64,000 bases of DNA from Caballeronia sp. Lep1P3 (GCF_022879595.1 NZ_CP084267.1:372001-436000), one strand, 5' to 3'; counted from the stretch's first letter, positions 35,376 to 45,223 are shown. Program-made: numbers and translations. The notes: generated from the sequence alone by a model not told the origin.

Positions 35376-35408
35376 CGGCGATGGCGGCTAATGGAGCCGC
35401 CATCGCCG
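35376..35408. terminator. Strong hairpin between treA and the DUF1330 gene
   Basis: A 14-bp perfect stem CGGCGATGGCGGCT / AGCCGCCATCGCCG with loop AATGG begins 6 bases after the trehalase stop and 12 bases from the end of the convergent DUF1330 gene. It is followed by ATTTCTTATT on the plus strand. Well placed to end both convergent transcripts. Confidence 0.7.
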
Positions 35409-35419
35409 TCATGCATTTC

Positions 35420-35713
35420 TTATTCGAGGCCTTCCACTACACGGAAATCGCGCTCGCATGCATCGCCTAGCACTTTGAGCGCTTCCTGATACTTCTCGCC
35501 GTTGAAAGTAGCGAGCGCCTGATCGAGCGAGTCGAACTCGACGAGCACCGTGCGCTCCGCGATGCCCGCGCCTTGCACTGCCGAAGCGACACCGCGCACG
35601 AGCGCACGACCGCCGCCTTCCTTGATGGCGACGGTCGCGAGCTTCGAATATTCGGCCACCTGATCCGGCTTGGCAATCTTACGGTACGCGCTAACCCAGT
35701 AACCCTTTGCCAT
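35420..35713 (-). CDS. DUF1330 protein
   Basis: 97-aa dimeric alpha/beta-barrel type protein. It starts MAKGYWVSAYRKIAKPDQVAEY and has ERTVLVEFDSLDQALATFNGEKYQEAL, the DUF1330 pattern. No catalytic function is established for the family. GGGAG lies 6 bases before the ATG at 35713. Stand-alone gene. Confidence 0.88.
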   Translation of the reverse strand: MAKGYWVSAYRKIAKPDQVAEYSKLATVAIKEGGGRALVRGVASAVQGAGIAERTVLVEFDSLDQALATFNGEKYQEALKVLGDACERDFRVVEGLE

Positions 35714-35960
35714 CTGCATCTCCCATTTTCGTTGAGCGCCTAGCGCTGAATGAAATGCAAGACGCCTTCGACGTCATGCATTCGTTGCGAAGCGAGCATA
35801 GCAAATATTCGCTTTGTCGCTCGCGCCCGCCATTGCGCGCATTTCAATGAACAGTGCCTTCCTGGGTTAGGGGTTAACCCTCGGGATTCATGCGCCTAGA
35901 CTTCGCCTACTGCTTGAGTCGTAAGGCTCAGGCAAGCAACCCAATCACCGGAGTCATGCA

Positions 35961-36260
35961 ATGAAGTCCTTGATTTGCGCAGCAGTCGTCGCCACCGCTT
36001 TGACCATTCCCGCCCTGTCGTTCGCACAAGGCAGCCAGATCACGCGCGCACAGGTTCGCGCCGAACTGGCCGAGCTGCAAAGCGTGGGTTATCACGTCGG
36101 AGACGGCGACCAGGCGCATTATCCCGCCGCGATTCAGCAAGCCGAAGCGAAGCTCGCCGCGCGCCGTGGCGAAACCGCTTACGGTGGCGCAGCGAATGGC
36201 GCGACCCAGTCGGGCAATCGCGTTTCGCAAGCCGACTGGAATGCAATGTACACGCGCTAA
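35961..36260 (+). CDS. DUF4148 small exported protein
   Basis: 99 aa. A signal peptide (MKSLICAAVVATALTIPALSFAQ) is followed by the DUF4148 motif ITRAQVRAELAELQSVGYHVGDGDQ and AHYPAAIQQAEAKLAAR. The family is abundant in Burkholderiaceae, periplasmic, and of unknown function. A perfect palindrome GGGTTAACCC at 35871-35880 lies about 80 bases upstream and could be a regulatory site. Confidence 0.9.
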   Translation: MKSLICAAVVATALTIPALSFAQGSQITRAQVRAELAELQSVGYHVGDGDQAHYPAAIQQAEAKLAARRGETAYGGAANGATQSGNRVSQADWNAMYTR

Positions 36261-36264
36261 GCGT

Positions 36265-37143
36265 TCATTCGGCGGCGTACTTGCGGTCGAGTTCGTCGTA
36301 GAAAGGCTTGTTGACAAGCCGTTGACGCTCGGAAAAAGGCGCGACGATAGCGGGGTCTTCGTCGAGCCTGCCTTGTTCCTTTAGCGCGCTCAAGGCCGTC
36401 TGCATGCCGCGCACCGCGCTTTGCAAAGCCGCGTTCGCGTAAAGCACGAGGCTGAAGCCCAGGCGCTGCAATTCATCGCGTCCCGTGACAGGCGTCTTTC
36501 CGCCGATCACGATATTGATGAGTTGCGGCGCTTCGACCTGTTTCGTCAAGGACGCAATCTGCTCTTGCGTCTCGATGGCTTCGATAAAGAGAATGTCCGC
36601 GCCGGCTTCGACGAATCTGTTCGCACGCTCGATGGCCGCGTCGAAGCCTTCCACCGCGCAAGCGTCCGTGCGCGCGATGATCTGAAAGTTCTCGTCCTCT
36701 CGCGCGTCCGCGGCGGCGCGTATCTTGCCAAGCATCTCGCTCGTCGAAATGACGCTCTTGCCAGCGAAGTGCCCGCATTTCTTGGGCATCACCTGATCTT
36801 CCAGCTGAATTGCATCGGCGCCCGCGCGTTCGAGCGCGCGCACGGTATGACGCACGTTGAGCGCATTGCCGAAGCCCGTGTCTGCATCGACGACGAGCGG
36901 CAATTCGACTGCATCGCGTATGCGCGACGTATGCTCGGTGATCTCTGCAAGCCCCGTGAAACCGAGATCCGGCATGCCGAGCGACATGTTGGTCACGCCT
37001 GCGCCGGTGATGTAAAGCGCCTCGAAGCCGAGATCGGCGGCCACGCGCGCGCTCATCGCGTTGAACGCGCCAGGCAACAGCAGACCGCGGCGTGCATTGA
37101 CGAGTTCGCGAAAGGCGGCGCGACGGGAAGAAGAAGTGGTCAT
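36265..37143 (-). CDS. Isocitrate lyase / PEP mutase family protein
   Basis: 292-aa alpha/beta-barrel lyase. The family active-site segment is QLEDQVMPKKCGHFAGK (KKCGH, with the catalytic Cys), preceded by PLVVDADTGFGNALNV for Mg2+ binding. It resembles oxaloacetate decarboxylase, 2-methylisocitrate lyase and 2,3-dimethylmalate lyase; the sequence alone does not choose between them. Start ATG at 37143. The upstream frame extension is not supported. Confidence 0.88.
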   Translation of the reverse strand: MTTSSSRRAAFRELVNARRGLLLPGAFNAMSARVAADLGFEALYITGAGVTNMSLGMPDLGFTGLAEITEHTSRIRDAVELPLVVDADTGFGNALNVRHTVRALERAGADAIQLEDQVMPKKCGHFAGKSVISTSEMLGKIRAAADAREDENFQIIARTDACAVEGFDAAIERANRFVEAGADILFIEAIETQEQIASLTKQVEAPQLINIVIGGKTPVTGRDELQRLGFSLVLYANAALQSAVRGMQTALSALKEQGRLDEDPAIVAPFSERQRLVNKPFYDELDRKYAAE

Positions 37144-37360
37144 GGCTCGGGTTTCCGGAAAGAAAGAGATGTCGGCATGAAGCATGCGATGGCCTGTATT
37201 GCGTTGCACGCATGCCTTGGCCAGCCATCTTAAAGCGTGCAACGCTTCCCCGTTAAGCGCAAGTCCGATGTGCCTGACGAGCGGGCGTCGGGTACATTTG
37301 AGTCTTAGCCGACTTTGAAGCCGCGCATCGCAGCGTGAACAACAGACAAAGGAGCCGCGC

Positions 37361-38518
37361 ATGAGCGAAACACTGCAGGACTTGCCCTTGCCGGAAGGCG
37401 TGCGCTCACGCTTCGTCGACAACGGAAACGGCCTTGTGATGCATCTGCTCGAGGCCGGGTACGAGTCGCCCGGCAGACCATGCATCGTTCTGCTTCATGG
37501 CTTTCCCGAACTCGCCTTTAGCTGGCGCAAGGTCATTACGACGCTTGCAGACGCGGGCTATCACGTCATCGCGCCGGACCAGCGCGGCTATGGCAGGACG
37601 CGCGGAGGCAACGCGGGGTTCGACGCCGATCTTGCCGAATTCACGTTTCCGAACCTCGTGCGCGACGTGCTCGGCCTCGTCTTCGCATTGGGTTATCGCG
37701 AGACGGCGGCGGTGGTGGGCCATGACTTCGGCTCTTTCGTCGCGGCGTGGTGCGCGCTGATCCGGCCAGACGTGTTCCGCTCGGTCGTCATGATGAGTGC
37801 GCCGTTCGCCGGGCCGCCTGATTTTGCATTCGGCACCGCGTTCCACGATGCCGCGCCATCGGCGATGACCGATGCAATGAGCGCGCTCGCATCGCTCGAT
37901 CCGCCGCGCAAGCACTATCAGCGCTATTTCTGCGAGCCGCAAGCCCACGACGATATGCAGCACGCGCCGCAAGGCCTGCGCTCATTCTTGCGGGCGTACT
38001 TTCATGTGAAAAGCGCGGACTGGCAAGGCAATCATCCGCATCCGCTCGCAGCGCCTGCCGCGGAAGAACTTGCACTATTGCCCGCGTATTACGTGATGCC
38101 CGCGGACAAGACCATGCCCGAAACGGTCGAAGAATACATGCCTGACGCGGCGCACATCGCATCGTGCGCGTGGCTTTCCGACGAGGAACTCGCAGTCTTC
38201 GCAAGCGAATTCGAGCGCACGGGTTTTCAAGGCGGCCTCAACTGGTATCGATGCAGCAACGACGAACGCTACCGCGCGCCGCTGCGTCTGTGGTCGGGAC
38301 GCACGATCGACGTGCCGTCATGCTTCATCGCGGGCAGCAGCGATTGGGGGTATTGCCAGCGTCCCGGCGACTTCGAGGCAATGCGTCAGCGCGTGTGCAC
38401 GAACTTCCGCGCCGCGCATCTGATAGAAGGGGCAGGGCATTGGGTGCAGCAGGAGCAGCCGAGGACGGTGGCGAGCCGCATTGTCCGCTTTCTCAGGCAG
38501 GATGCGCCGGGCATCTAA
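37361..38518 (+). CDS. Alpha/beta hydrolase, epoxide-hydrolase-like
   Basis: 385 aa. Oxyanion motif HGFPE, then DQRGYG, then nucleophile Asp in GHDFGS (in place of Ser, as in epoxide hydrolases and haloalkane dehalogenases), and catalytic His in GAGHWVQQEQP. A longer-than-usual cap region (about residues 160-300) separates the halves. Probably hydrolyses an epoxide; the substrate is unknown. AAGGAG precedes the ATG by 7 bases. Divergent from the ICL-family gene. Confidence 0.88.
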   Translation: MSETLQDLPLPEGVRSRFVDNGNGLVMHLLEAGYESPGRPCIVLLHGFPELAFSWRKVITTLADAGYHVIAPDQRGYGRTRGGNAGFDADLAEFTFPNLVRDVLGLVFALGYRETAAVVGHDFGSFVAAWCALIRPDVFRSVVMMSAPFAGPPDFAFGTAFHDAAPSAMTDAMSALASLDPPRKHYQRYFCEPQAHDDMQHAPQGLRSFLRAYFHVKSADWQGNHPHPLAAPAAEELALLPAYYVMPADKTMPETVEEYMPDAAHIASCAWLSDEELAVFASEFERTGFQGGLNWYRCSNDERYRAPLRLWSGRTIDVPSCFIAGSSDWGYCQRPGDFEAMRQRVCTNFRAAHLIEGAGHWVQQEQPRTVASRIVRFLRQDAPGI

Positions 38519-38533
38519 GCGTCACATGCACGC

Positions 38534-39898
38534 TCAGGCGCCCGATACCTTCAACGGTCTGTCCGCGCGCGCCCGCAATCCATAGGCCGTTAGCAGCCGG
38601 TAAAGCGTCACGCGCGAGATGCCGAGTTCGTCTGCCGCTTCGCCGAGCCGGCCGCGATGCCGCAGGAGCGCGACTTCGATGGCGTGCCGCTCCGCAGCCT
38701 CGCGCGCCTGTGCAAGCGTCATCGGCGCGGCTTCGACGTATTCGCCGAGTTCGAGGTCGCTCGCGAGAATCTGCCGTCCTTCGGACATGACGATTGCACG
38801 CCGCACGCGATTGATGAGTTCGCGCACATTGCCGGGCCATGCGTAGTTGTGAAGCGCCGCGATGGCGCAGGGCGCAAAGCCGCGCAGCCGCCGGCTCGCA
38901 TCGCGACGAAAGCGCTCCAGCATATGATTCGCGAGCAATTCGATGTCCTTGCCGCGCACGCGCAGCGGCGGCTCGTCGATTTGAAGAACGCACAGGCGGT
39001 GATAAAGGTCCGCGCGGAAGCGGCCTTCGAGCATTGCCGTCTGCATATCGACGTGCGTCGCGGAGATGATGCGGACATCGACCGAAGTGGACGTTTGACC
39101 GCCCAGCCGTTCTATCTTGCGTTCCTGAAGAAAACGCAGCAGGCTTGCCTGACTTTCGAGCGGCAAATCGCCGATTTCATCGAGAAAGAGTGTGCCGCCA
39201 TCGGCTGCTTCGACGCGCCCGATCTTGCGCTGGTTCGCGCCCGTGAACGCGCCGCGCTCGTAGCCGAATAGTTCGGACTGCAATAGATGTGGCGGAATGG
39301 CGCCGCAATTGATCGCGACGAACGGCTGCTGCCGCCGCCCGGAGCGTTCATGGATGGCGAGCGCAGTGAGTTCCTTTCCCGTTCCGGATTCGCCGGAAAT
39401 GAAGACGGGCGCATCGGTCATCGCGACTTTGCGAATCGAGCGATAAAGCGCCTGCATGGGCTCGCAATTGCCGACCATGCCGCCTTCGTTGCCTTCGGGC
39501 TTATGCGGATCGTTGCTCGCCACATCGTGCAGGGCGACCATGCCATACGCATGGCCCACGGCATCGACGACGCGATCGGCCGAGCAGGGCACCGTCACAT
39601 AATCGAAGCAGAAATCCAGAATGAGTCGGCACAGCTCGGGCTTGTCCGCGCTGTCGGCGTCGACGGTCGCTACCCAGCCGATTCTGTGACTCGCGAGCAG
39701 GCCGGCGAGTGCCGCGCTGTCCCTGGCGAAACCGCGATTCGTCATATCGACGATGCCCGCGGCGGCGCGCTTGCCGTGCTTGAGCGGCTTCGAAGGATCG
39801 ACCTGTTCGATCGTCCACCCGCGCGCATGCAGACGCTCGGCCAAATCCTCCGACACGTTACGCCCGACGTAATAGAGCGTCCTTGTATCCCCGTACAT
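38534..39898 (-). CDS. Sigma-54-dependent activator with VpsR-type N-terminal domain
   Basis: 454 aa. N-terminal receiver-like domain (about residues 1-130) of the VpsR kind, then an AAA+ domain with Walker A GESGTGKE, the sigma-54 contact loop GAFTGA and Walker [12 protein letters not shown]. It ends in a Fis-type helix-turn-helix ([19 protein letters not shown]). Relatives respond to cyclic di-GMP and control exopolysaccharide or biofilm genes. No target operon lies next to it and no histidine kinase is adjacent. GAGAAG precedes the ATG. Confidence 0.9.
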   Translation of the reverse strand: MYGDTRTLYYVGRNVSEDLAERLHARGWTIEQVDPSKPLKHGKRAAAGIVDMTNRGFARDSAALAGLLASHRIGWVATVDADSADKPELCRLILDFCFDYVTVPCSADRVVDAVGHAYGMVALHDVASNDPHKPEGNEGGMVGNCEPMQALYRSIRKVAMTDAPVFISGESGTGKELTALAIHERSGRRQQPFVAINCGAIPPHLLQSELFGYERGAFTGANQRKIGRVEAADGGTLFLDEIGDLPLESQASLLRFLQERKIERLGGQTSTSVDVRIISATHVDMQTAMLEGRFRADLYHRLCVLQIDEPPLRVRGKDIELLANHMLERFRRDASRRLRGFAPCAIAALHNYAWPGNVRELINRVRRAIVMSEGRQILASDLELGEYVEAAPMTLAQAREAAERHAIEVALLRHRGRLGEAADELGISRVTLYRLLTAYGLRARADRPLKVSGA

Positions 39899-40154
39899 GT
39901 CTTCTCTCGGAATCTATTTGTTTGTGGACACAGTATGCCTTTGGATTCGTCGGGGGATGAAGCCGCGCAAACGATAACCGGACTTTGAATATTTGCATTG
40001 CCCAGAGGAAACCGATTGAGAAGCATTGAGCAGATTTTTCGGAACGCGCGTTCCTAACTGTCGAGAACAAGCGTGCTTTTCGGCTGGAACGGGCGCAGGG
40101 CGGGCCTCGCACGCCCGGAACCTTTTACCCGCGCGTGCGCGATGCCCTCAAACG

Positions 40155-40457
40155 TCAACGCGTGTTTCGGCCGGCCGTGCCGCCGCGCGCGTTCGTTGCG
40201 GCATTCGCGTTCGCGGCGTTGCCGGGATTGGTCTGGTATCCGGGATTGACCGCATTCGTCGAATTATTGGTCGGTGCGTTCGAGTTCGAATAAGCGCCGG
40301 GTGACGACCGGGGCGCCTTCGGCTGCATCGTCTGATTGATGACGCCGATCTGGCCCAGCTTTCGCGCGGCGGTGCCGTCGGCGTGCGCTGCGCTCGCGAG
40401 ACATGCGCCTGCCGTGCCGATCGTCAAAGCAATGGCTGCGATCCGATTCCGTTTCAT
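40155..40457 (-). CDS. Small Asn/Ala-rich exported protein
   Basis: 100 aa. A signal peptide (MKRNRIAAIALTIGTAGACLASAAHA) is followed by a short segment and an Asn/Thr/Ala-rich low-complexity tail (NAPTNNSTNAVN type). AGGAG is 6 bases before the ATG at 40457. No known family. Similar in style to the Gly-rich exported protein at 25333. Confidence 0.6.
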   Translation of the reverse strand: MKRNRIAAIALTIGTAGACLASAAHADGTAARKLGQIGVINQTMQPKAPRSSPGAYSNSNAPTNNSTNAVNPGYQTNPGNAANANAATNARGGTAGRNTR

Positions 40458-40632
40458 GGTGTGCTCCTCGAGACTTTCGCTGTTTGCCCAGCAGAAGATC
40501 ATTGTGCGCGGGCTGGCTAGCGCCGTGCACAAGGGTTTGTGCCTAGGCGGTCGATTGACTTGCGGATCGCTGGACGCAGGGTCCGATAGTATCGGTAAGA
40601 CATACTATGCAGTCCGTAACGACGAGGCGTAT

Positions 40633-41517
40633 TCAGACCGCATCGTCCATCAGATGATGCGCAAGCAGGCGCGCGTGAGGCGTGAGCGCGTCGAAGGCGC
40701 GCGCGCAGAGATGCAGGCGCCGCGTCGCCCAAGGCTCGGATAGCGGAACGATCGCGAGGCTTGGACGAATCAGCAATTGCGCCGACGCATCGGAAAGAAT
40801 GGCAATGCCGATACCCGCCTCGACCAGCATGCCGACATTCTCGATGCTGCGCATATGAACGCGATAGTGGAGCTGTCGGCCAAGCCGCGATGCACGCTCG
40901 CCAAGATGCATCTGCAGCGCGGCATCCGCGAGTCCGACGAACGCTTCTCCGACGATATCCGCGAACGCCGCGGCGCTTTGCTGTGCCACGCGATGCGCGC
41001 GGCTCGCCACGACCATGAGCCGGTCTTCGGCGACCAGCCGCGTCTGCAGGCTCGCGAGATCCGTGATGTCCGCGACGATGCCGAGGTCGGCGCGGCCTTC
41101 CGCCACCGCTTGCACGATATCGGCGCTCGGCCGCTCGTCGAGGTCGATGGAAAGGTCGGGATGCATCGCGAGAAAGCGGGCAAGGCGCGCCGGCAGGAAG
41201 GCGGCGAGCGCCGCCGTGTTCGACATCAGCCTGATGCGGCCTCTCAGGCCCGTTGCATAGCCGCGCAGATCGCCGCGCATCTGCTCGACTTGTCCGAGTA
41301 TCGTGCGCGCATGCCGCACGAAGGTTTCGCCTGCGGCCGTAGGCTGAACGCCGCGTCGATTGCGTTCCAGCAGCGGTGCGCCGAGGGCGGCTTCCATGCC
41401 GGCAATGCGCTCGCTCGCGGATGCAAGCGCGAGATGCATCGCCTGCGCGCCCGACGTGATGCTGCCGCGTTCGATCACGGTCAGAAAGAGCCTCATGTCG
41501 ATGAGATCGAAACGCAT
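40633..41517 (-). CDS. LysR-family regulator
   Basis: 294 aa. The N-terminal helix-turn-helix includes MRLFLTVIERGSITSGAQAM, with the effector domain after about residue 90. It is divergent from the TauE/SafE-type transporter (82 bases between starts), the classical arrangement for a LysR regulator and its target. Ligand unknown. ATG at 41517 chosen; the longer upstream frame is Arg-rich and unsupported. Confidence 0.9.
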   Translation of the reverse strand: MRFDLIDMRLFLTVIERGSITSGAQAMHLALASASERIAGMEAALGAPLLERNRRGVQPTAAGETFVRHARTILGQVEQMRGDLRGYATGLRGRIRLMSNTAALAAFLPARLARFLAMHPDLSIDLDERPSADIVQAVAEGRADLGIVADITDLASLQTRLVAEDRLMVVASRAHRVAQQSAAAFADIVGEAFVGLADAALQMHLGERASRLGRQLHYRVHMRSIENVGMLVEAGIGIAILSDASAQLLIRPSLAIVPLSEPWATRRLHLCARAFDALTPHARLLAHHLMDDAV

Positions 41518-41598
41518 GACGTGCCTTCGGCCGCGCCGAAGCCTCGCATTGGAATTGCCAGATTGTAAGCGCGCAGGCCGCCCGCTAGGATGGGCCGC

Positions 41599-42366
41599 AT
41601 GGAACCTCAACTCGTTGTGATCGGCGCGGGCTTTCTCGCGGGCGCCATGAACGCGCTCGCCGGCGGCGGTTCGTTCGTGAGCCTTCCCGCGCTCATCGCC
41701 GCGGGCTTGCCGCCGGTACAGGCGAACGCATCGTCGACTGTCGCGCTGTTTCCCGGCGGTGTCGTGAGCGCATGGGCGTATCGCGACGGACTCGGCCCGG
41801 TCGGGTCCGTACCGATGCGCGCAATGCTCTTGACGACGGTCATCGGCGGACTCATCGGCGCGGCGCTTTTGCTGTCCACTTCGTCGTCGACGTTTTCGTT
41901 TCTCTTGCCCTGGCTCTTGTTATGCGCGAGTCTCGCGCTTGCATTCGGCCGCAAGCTCGGCGAGGCGCTGCGAAGGCGCTGGCGCATCGGCGCGCCCGCA
42001 GTACTCGCCATTCAACTCGCGCTTGGCGTCTATGGCGGCTATTTCGGCGGCGCTGTCGGCATCATGATGATGGCCGTATGGGGCCTGCTCGACACGCGCG
42101 ATCTGAAGAGCCTCAATGCGCCGCGCACCTTGCTCGTGAGCGCGGCCAATTCCGTTGCCGTGCTGACGTTCGCTCTGGCGCATGCGGTGCGCTGGCCCGA
42201 GACAATCGCCATGCTGGTCGCGGCTATCGCTGGCGGATATGGCGGCGCGCAGTTGGGCCGCCGCACGCCGCCAGTCATCATCCGCGCGGGCACGTTGATG
42301 GTGAGCGCGGGCATCACCATCGCGTTCTTCGTAAAGACGTATGGGCCGATGCTCTCGCATCGATGA
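41599..42366 (+). CDS. TauE/SafE-family membrane transporter
   Basis: 255 aa, about eight membrane helices in two halves. Typical N-terminus LVVIGAGFLAGAMNALAGGGSFVSLPAL and second-half repeat GVYGGYFGGAVGIMMMAVWG. The family exports sulfite, sulfoacetate or related small anions. Probable control by the divergent LysR gene. An ATG three codons earlier is possible. Confidence 0.9.
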   Translation: MEPQLVVIGAGFLAGAMNALAGGGSFVSLPALIAAGLPPVQANASSTVALFPGGVVSAWAYRDGLGPVGSVPMRAMLLTTVIGGLIGAALLLSTSSSTFSFLLPWLLLCASLALAFGRKLGEALRRRWRIGAPAVLAIQLALGVYGGYFGGAVGIMMMAVWGLLDTRDLKSLNAPRTLLVSAANSVAVLTFALAHAVRWPETIAMLVAAIAGGYGGAQLGRRTPPVIIRAGTLMVSAGITIAFFVKTYGPMLSHR

Positions 42367-42560
42367 CGTTCGAGGCACGGCTAGCGAGACCATCATGATC
42401 GGTGCCTTGCTCGAAACGATCGGCGCGCTTTCAGTGCTCGCGAGCGTCGCGGCGAAGATCGCGCTGCTGCGCGATCAAGCGGCTCGCGAAAGCGTCGAGG
42501 AGAAGTCAGCGCGCCGCCATACAGCGCGAACGCGCAGGCGTCGGAGAAGATAGTTGCGCG

Positions 42561-43037
42561 TCATTGCGCGTTGCGTGGATTCGGCGCAAGAGCAGGCAAG
42601 CCAAGCGCGCTCGCCGCCGATTCATACGCGCGAACGAAGCGCGGATCGTTGGCGGCTTCGCGTGCGATCCATCCGCCGAGTTCGTCGCTGCAGGCGGGAT
42701 TCGCGATCGAGTCGAAGCATGCCGAGTTCGCGGACATCATGCTCGCGGCCCAGTAGAAGCGAAACAGCGCTCGCTTTTCGGCAGGGTCCATATGAAGCGC
42801 GTCGGGATCGGTGCCGGAAAACCAACGCTCGATTTTGGCTTTGAGCGTCGCTTCGCTTTCTTGAACGTCGTAAGAGAAGACATAACCGCCGCCTGCCTGC
42901 GCCGTATGAAAGTCATCCATGACGACCGTGGTGACGAAACGCACAGCGCGCGCATTTGCCGCAAACGATTGCGCATGCGCGCTTGCAAGCACGCACCAAA
43001 GTACGGCGAGCAATGCACTCGCTTTATGCCGCGCCAT
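42561..43037 (-). CDS. Hypothetical exported protein (158 aa)
   Basis: Signal peptide (MARHKASALLAVLWCVLASAHAQ), then a soluble domain with FVTTVVMDDFHTAQAGGGYVFSYD, the Cys pair in SACFDSIANPACSDELGGWI, and an Ala-rich helical end. No family recognised. The two cysteines, 9 residues apart, could form a periplasmic disulfide. A GTG 12 codons earlier (43073) would lengthen the signal region and is less likely. Confidence 0.6.
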   Translation of the reverse strand: MARHKASALLAVLWCVLASAHAQSFAANARAVRFVTTVVMDDFHTAQAGGGYVFSYDVQESEATLKAKIERWFSGTDPDALHMDPAEKRALFRFYWAASMMSANSACFDSIANPACSDELGGWIAREAANDPRFVRAYESAASALGLPALAPNPRNAQ

Positions 43038-43214
43038 CAAACGGCGCTTTGCTTGACTGCCTCGCGGATTCACGCAGATGAGAGAGAAGAGTGCGTTGCC
43101 AGGACGCTCGCAGCGTTTTAGCGTTGCGTGAATTCTACTGACTTATCGCGCCGTTCGATGACGCCGGTCCTGATATATATCGAGGCGAACGCGGCCTCGT
43201 TTCGGACGCCGCCA

Positions 43215-43239
43215 AAACAAACGGCCCCGAAGGGCCGTC
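43215..43239 (-). terminator. Rho-independent terminator of the cold-shock gene
   Basis: On the minus strand: stem ACGGCCC, tetraloop TTCG, stem GGGCCGT, followed by TTGTTTT. Starts 27 bases after the csp stop codon. A textbook intrinsic terminator. Confidence 0.85.
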
Positions 43240-43266
43240 TTGCGCTTGAGGGCGCTGCCGCCTGAC

Positions 43267-43470
43267 TTACAGCGGCTGGATCGTCGAAGCCTGCTTGCCC
43301 TTCGGGCCTTGCTTGACTTCGAAGCTCACCTTCTGATTCTCCTGGAGCGACTTGAAACCCTTGGACTGGATTTCGGAGAAATGTGCAAACAGGTCTTCAC
43401 CGCCGTCGTCCGGCGTGATGAAACCAAAACCCTTTGCATCGTTGAACCACTTGACAGTACCTGTTGCCAT
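43267..43470 (-). CDS. Cold-shock protein (CspA family)
   Basis: 67-aa single-domain nucleic-acid chaperone. RNP1 KGFGFITP and RNP2 LFAHFSEI are both intact. It binds single-stranded RNA and DNA and prevents secondary structure. A gap of nearly 300 bases to the next, divergent gene leaves room for the long structured 5' leader usual for csp genes. A perfect terminator follows. Confidence 0.97.
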   Translation of the reverse strand: MATGTVKWFNDAKGFGFITPDDGGEDLFAHFSEIQSKGFKSLQENQKVSFEVKQGPKGKQASTIQPL

Positions 43471-43768
43471 TTTTCCAAACCCTATGAGACGAATTTTGTT
43501 GAAGATGCGCCCGAATTGCGAGCGACATGGATTTTTACCACGCCGCGCGCGATCAGTCCAATAAGCGTTTTTGCTAAGCAATTCTTCTTGATGCCGTCAC
43601 ATTCTTTCAAACTTACCTGCCATCGATCAACGGTCGGTTCTAATTTCCGTTTCCAGCAGTCTCAAGCCTAATTCGGCGTATCAAATGCTTAATCGCGGCT
43701 CAAGCGCATTTGTGCGGTTGCGCTCAGAATGACCGCAATCGCCGTAATCACGACACATGGGGACTGCA

Positions 43769-44623
43769 ATGTCAGCTGCATCGAACGAATCGCCTGTCTG
43801 GTTCATCACCGGCTGCTCGACCGGCTTCGGGCGGGAGATCGCCGCTCGAGTCATCGAGCGCGGATGGCGCGCCGTCGTCGCCGCGCGCAATCCGGACAGC
43901 GTGGCCGATCTCGTCGAGCGTGCGCAAGGACGAGCCATTGCCGTGAGACTCGACGTGACGCGCCCCGACGAAATCTCCGCAGCCGTGGCGGCGGCGCACG
44001 ATTCGTTCGGCCACATCGACGTGCTCGTGAACAACGCGGGCTTCGGCTATCTCGCGGCAGTCGAGGAGGGCGAGGACGACGAAGTGCGCGCGATGTTCGA
44101 AACCAACTTCTTCGGCGCCGCCGCGATGATTCGCGCGGTCCTGCCACGCATGCGCGATCGGCGCGCGGGGCATATCGTCAACATCACGTCGGTGGGCGGG
44201 CTCGTCGGCAATCCGGGCAGCGGCTATTACGCGGCGACCAAGTTCGCGCTCGAAGGCCTCGGTGAAGCGCTGGCCCGCGAAACAGAGGGACTCGGCATCA
44301 AGGTCACCGCCGTCGAACCCGGCCCGTTTCGCACCGATTGGGCAGGGCGCTCGCTCAAGCAGACACGTCAGCCAATCGACGACTACGCCGAAGTCGCGGG
44401 CCGCCGCCGCGCGGCCATCGCGGAGCGCAGCGGCCAGCAACCCGGCGATCCTGCGCGCGCGGCGCAGGTCATCATCGAGGCAGTCGAAGCGGACAATCCG
44501 CCCGCGCATCTCGTGCTCGGCAACGCAGGCATGGAGCTCGTGCGCGGAAAGCTCGCGCAGTTGACTGCGGATCTCGACGCATGGCAAGCGCGCAGCGCGT
44601 GGAGCGACAACCCCATAGCGTGA
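43769..44623 (+). CDS. Short-chain dehydrogenase (SDR)
   Basis: 284-aa classical SDR. TGCSTGFGREIA cofactor motif, NNAGFG, catalytic Ser in ITSVGGLVG and YYAATKFALEGLGE for Tyr-x-x-x-Lys. The TGCSTGFGR form is typical of oxidoreductases acting on larger hydrophobic alcohols or ketones. GGGGA lies just before the ATG at 43769; an ATG four codons upstream is possible. Substrate unknown. Confidence 0.88.
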   Translation: MSAASNESPVWFITGCSTGFGREIAARVIERGWRAVVAARNPDSVADLVERAQGRAIAVRLDVTRPDEISAAVAAAHDSFGHIDVLVNNAGFGYLAAVEEGEDDEVRAMFETNFFGAAAMIRAVLPRMRDRRAGHIVNITSVGGLVGNPGSGYYAATKFALEGLGEALARETEGLGIKVTAVEPGPFRTDWAGRSLKQTRQPIDDYAEVAGRRRAAIAERSGQQPGDPARAAQVIIEAVEADNPPAHLVLGNAGMELVRGKLAQLTADLDAWQARSAWSDNPIA

Positions 44624-44650
44624 TGCTCGCGCGAAAAAACGCGGTGCAAG

Positions 44651-45223
44651 ATGGACGCCGCCCTTCTTCATGCTTCGCACCTGGTCGCGCGCCATGCGGC
44701 GGCACTGGGCATCGCGCCGCCTGCCGTCCGGCTCGTCACAGCGAGCAGGAGTCCCTGCTACGAAGCGCTTTTCAACCGCATCGAACTGAATGAGCGCACG
44801 CTCGCGTTGCCTGAGCCTTTGCTATCCCTCGTCCTCGCGCATGAAGTCGGACACGCAACGCAGCGCCTCGCATTGCTCGCGGACCTTGTGTTGACGATGC
44901 TCGCCGTCGCGCTGCTAATCGCCGTGCCTTGCGTCGCCTTCGTGTTCTTGCCGGATGACGATCTCTGGCGCGTCTCTATTCCCGGCGCAGGCTTCGCGAT
45001 GCTGGCGGCCGTTTCATGGACGGCATGGCGCCCGCACGCGGCGAAGCGCGCCATCGCAATGGAAATCGACGCCGACGCGAAAGCCGCGCAAGTCTGCGGC
45101 GCGCAGCCGGCCTTGCTTGCGCTCGAGGCGCTGGCCATGCAAGGCATCGTCGATGCGGTGCGGCTGGAGGCCATGCGCGGGCGTGTGCACGGTCATGCAT
45201 CGGCAAGCGTGAAGAACGCCTAA
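44651..45223 (+). CDS. Small HExxH membrane metallopeptidase (M48-like)
   Basis: 190 aa. The zinc motif HEVGH lies at about residue 65 and a downstream acidic ligand candidate in MEIDADAKAA at about residue 138. Between them are two hydrophobic segments (about 76-100 and 112-126), so the active site is placed against the membrane as in HtpX/M48 and M56 enzymes. It is much shorter than HtpX (about 290). Starts 27 bases after the SDR gene, so possibly co-transcribed. Substrate unknown. Confidence 0.7.
   Translation: MDAALLHASHLVARHAAALGIAPPAVRLVTASRSPCYEALFNRIELNERTLALPEPLLSLVLAHEVGHATQRLALLADLVLTMLAVALLIAVPCVAFVFLPDDDLWRVSIPGAGFAMLAAVSWTAWRPHAAKRAIAMEIDADAKAAQVCGAQPALLALEALAMQGIVDAVRLEAMRGRVHGHASASVKNA

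Noticed and set aside
42395..42553. 52-codon frame with a hydrophobic start and Arg-rich tail after the TauE gene
   Set aside because: No ribosome binding site and the Arg-rich end is typical of shadow frames; not enough support.
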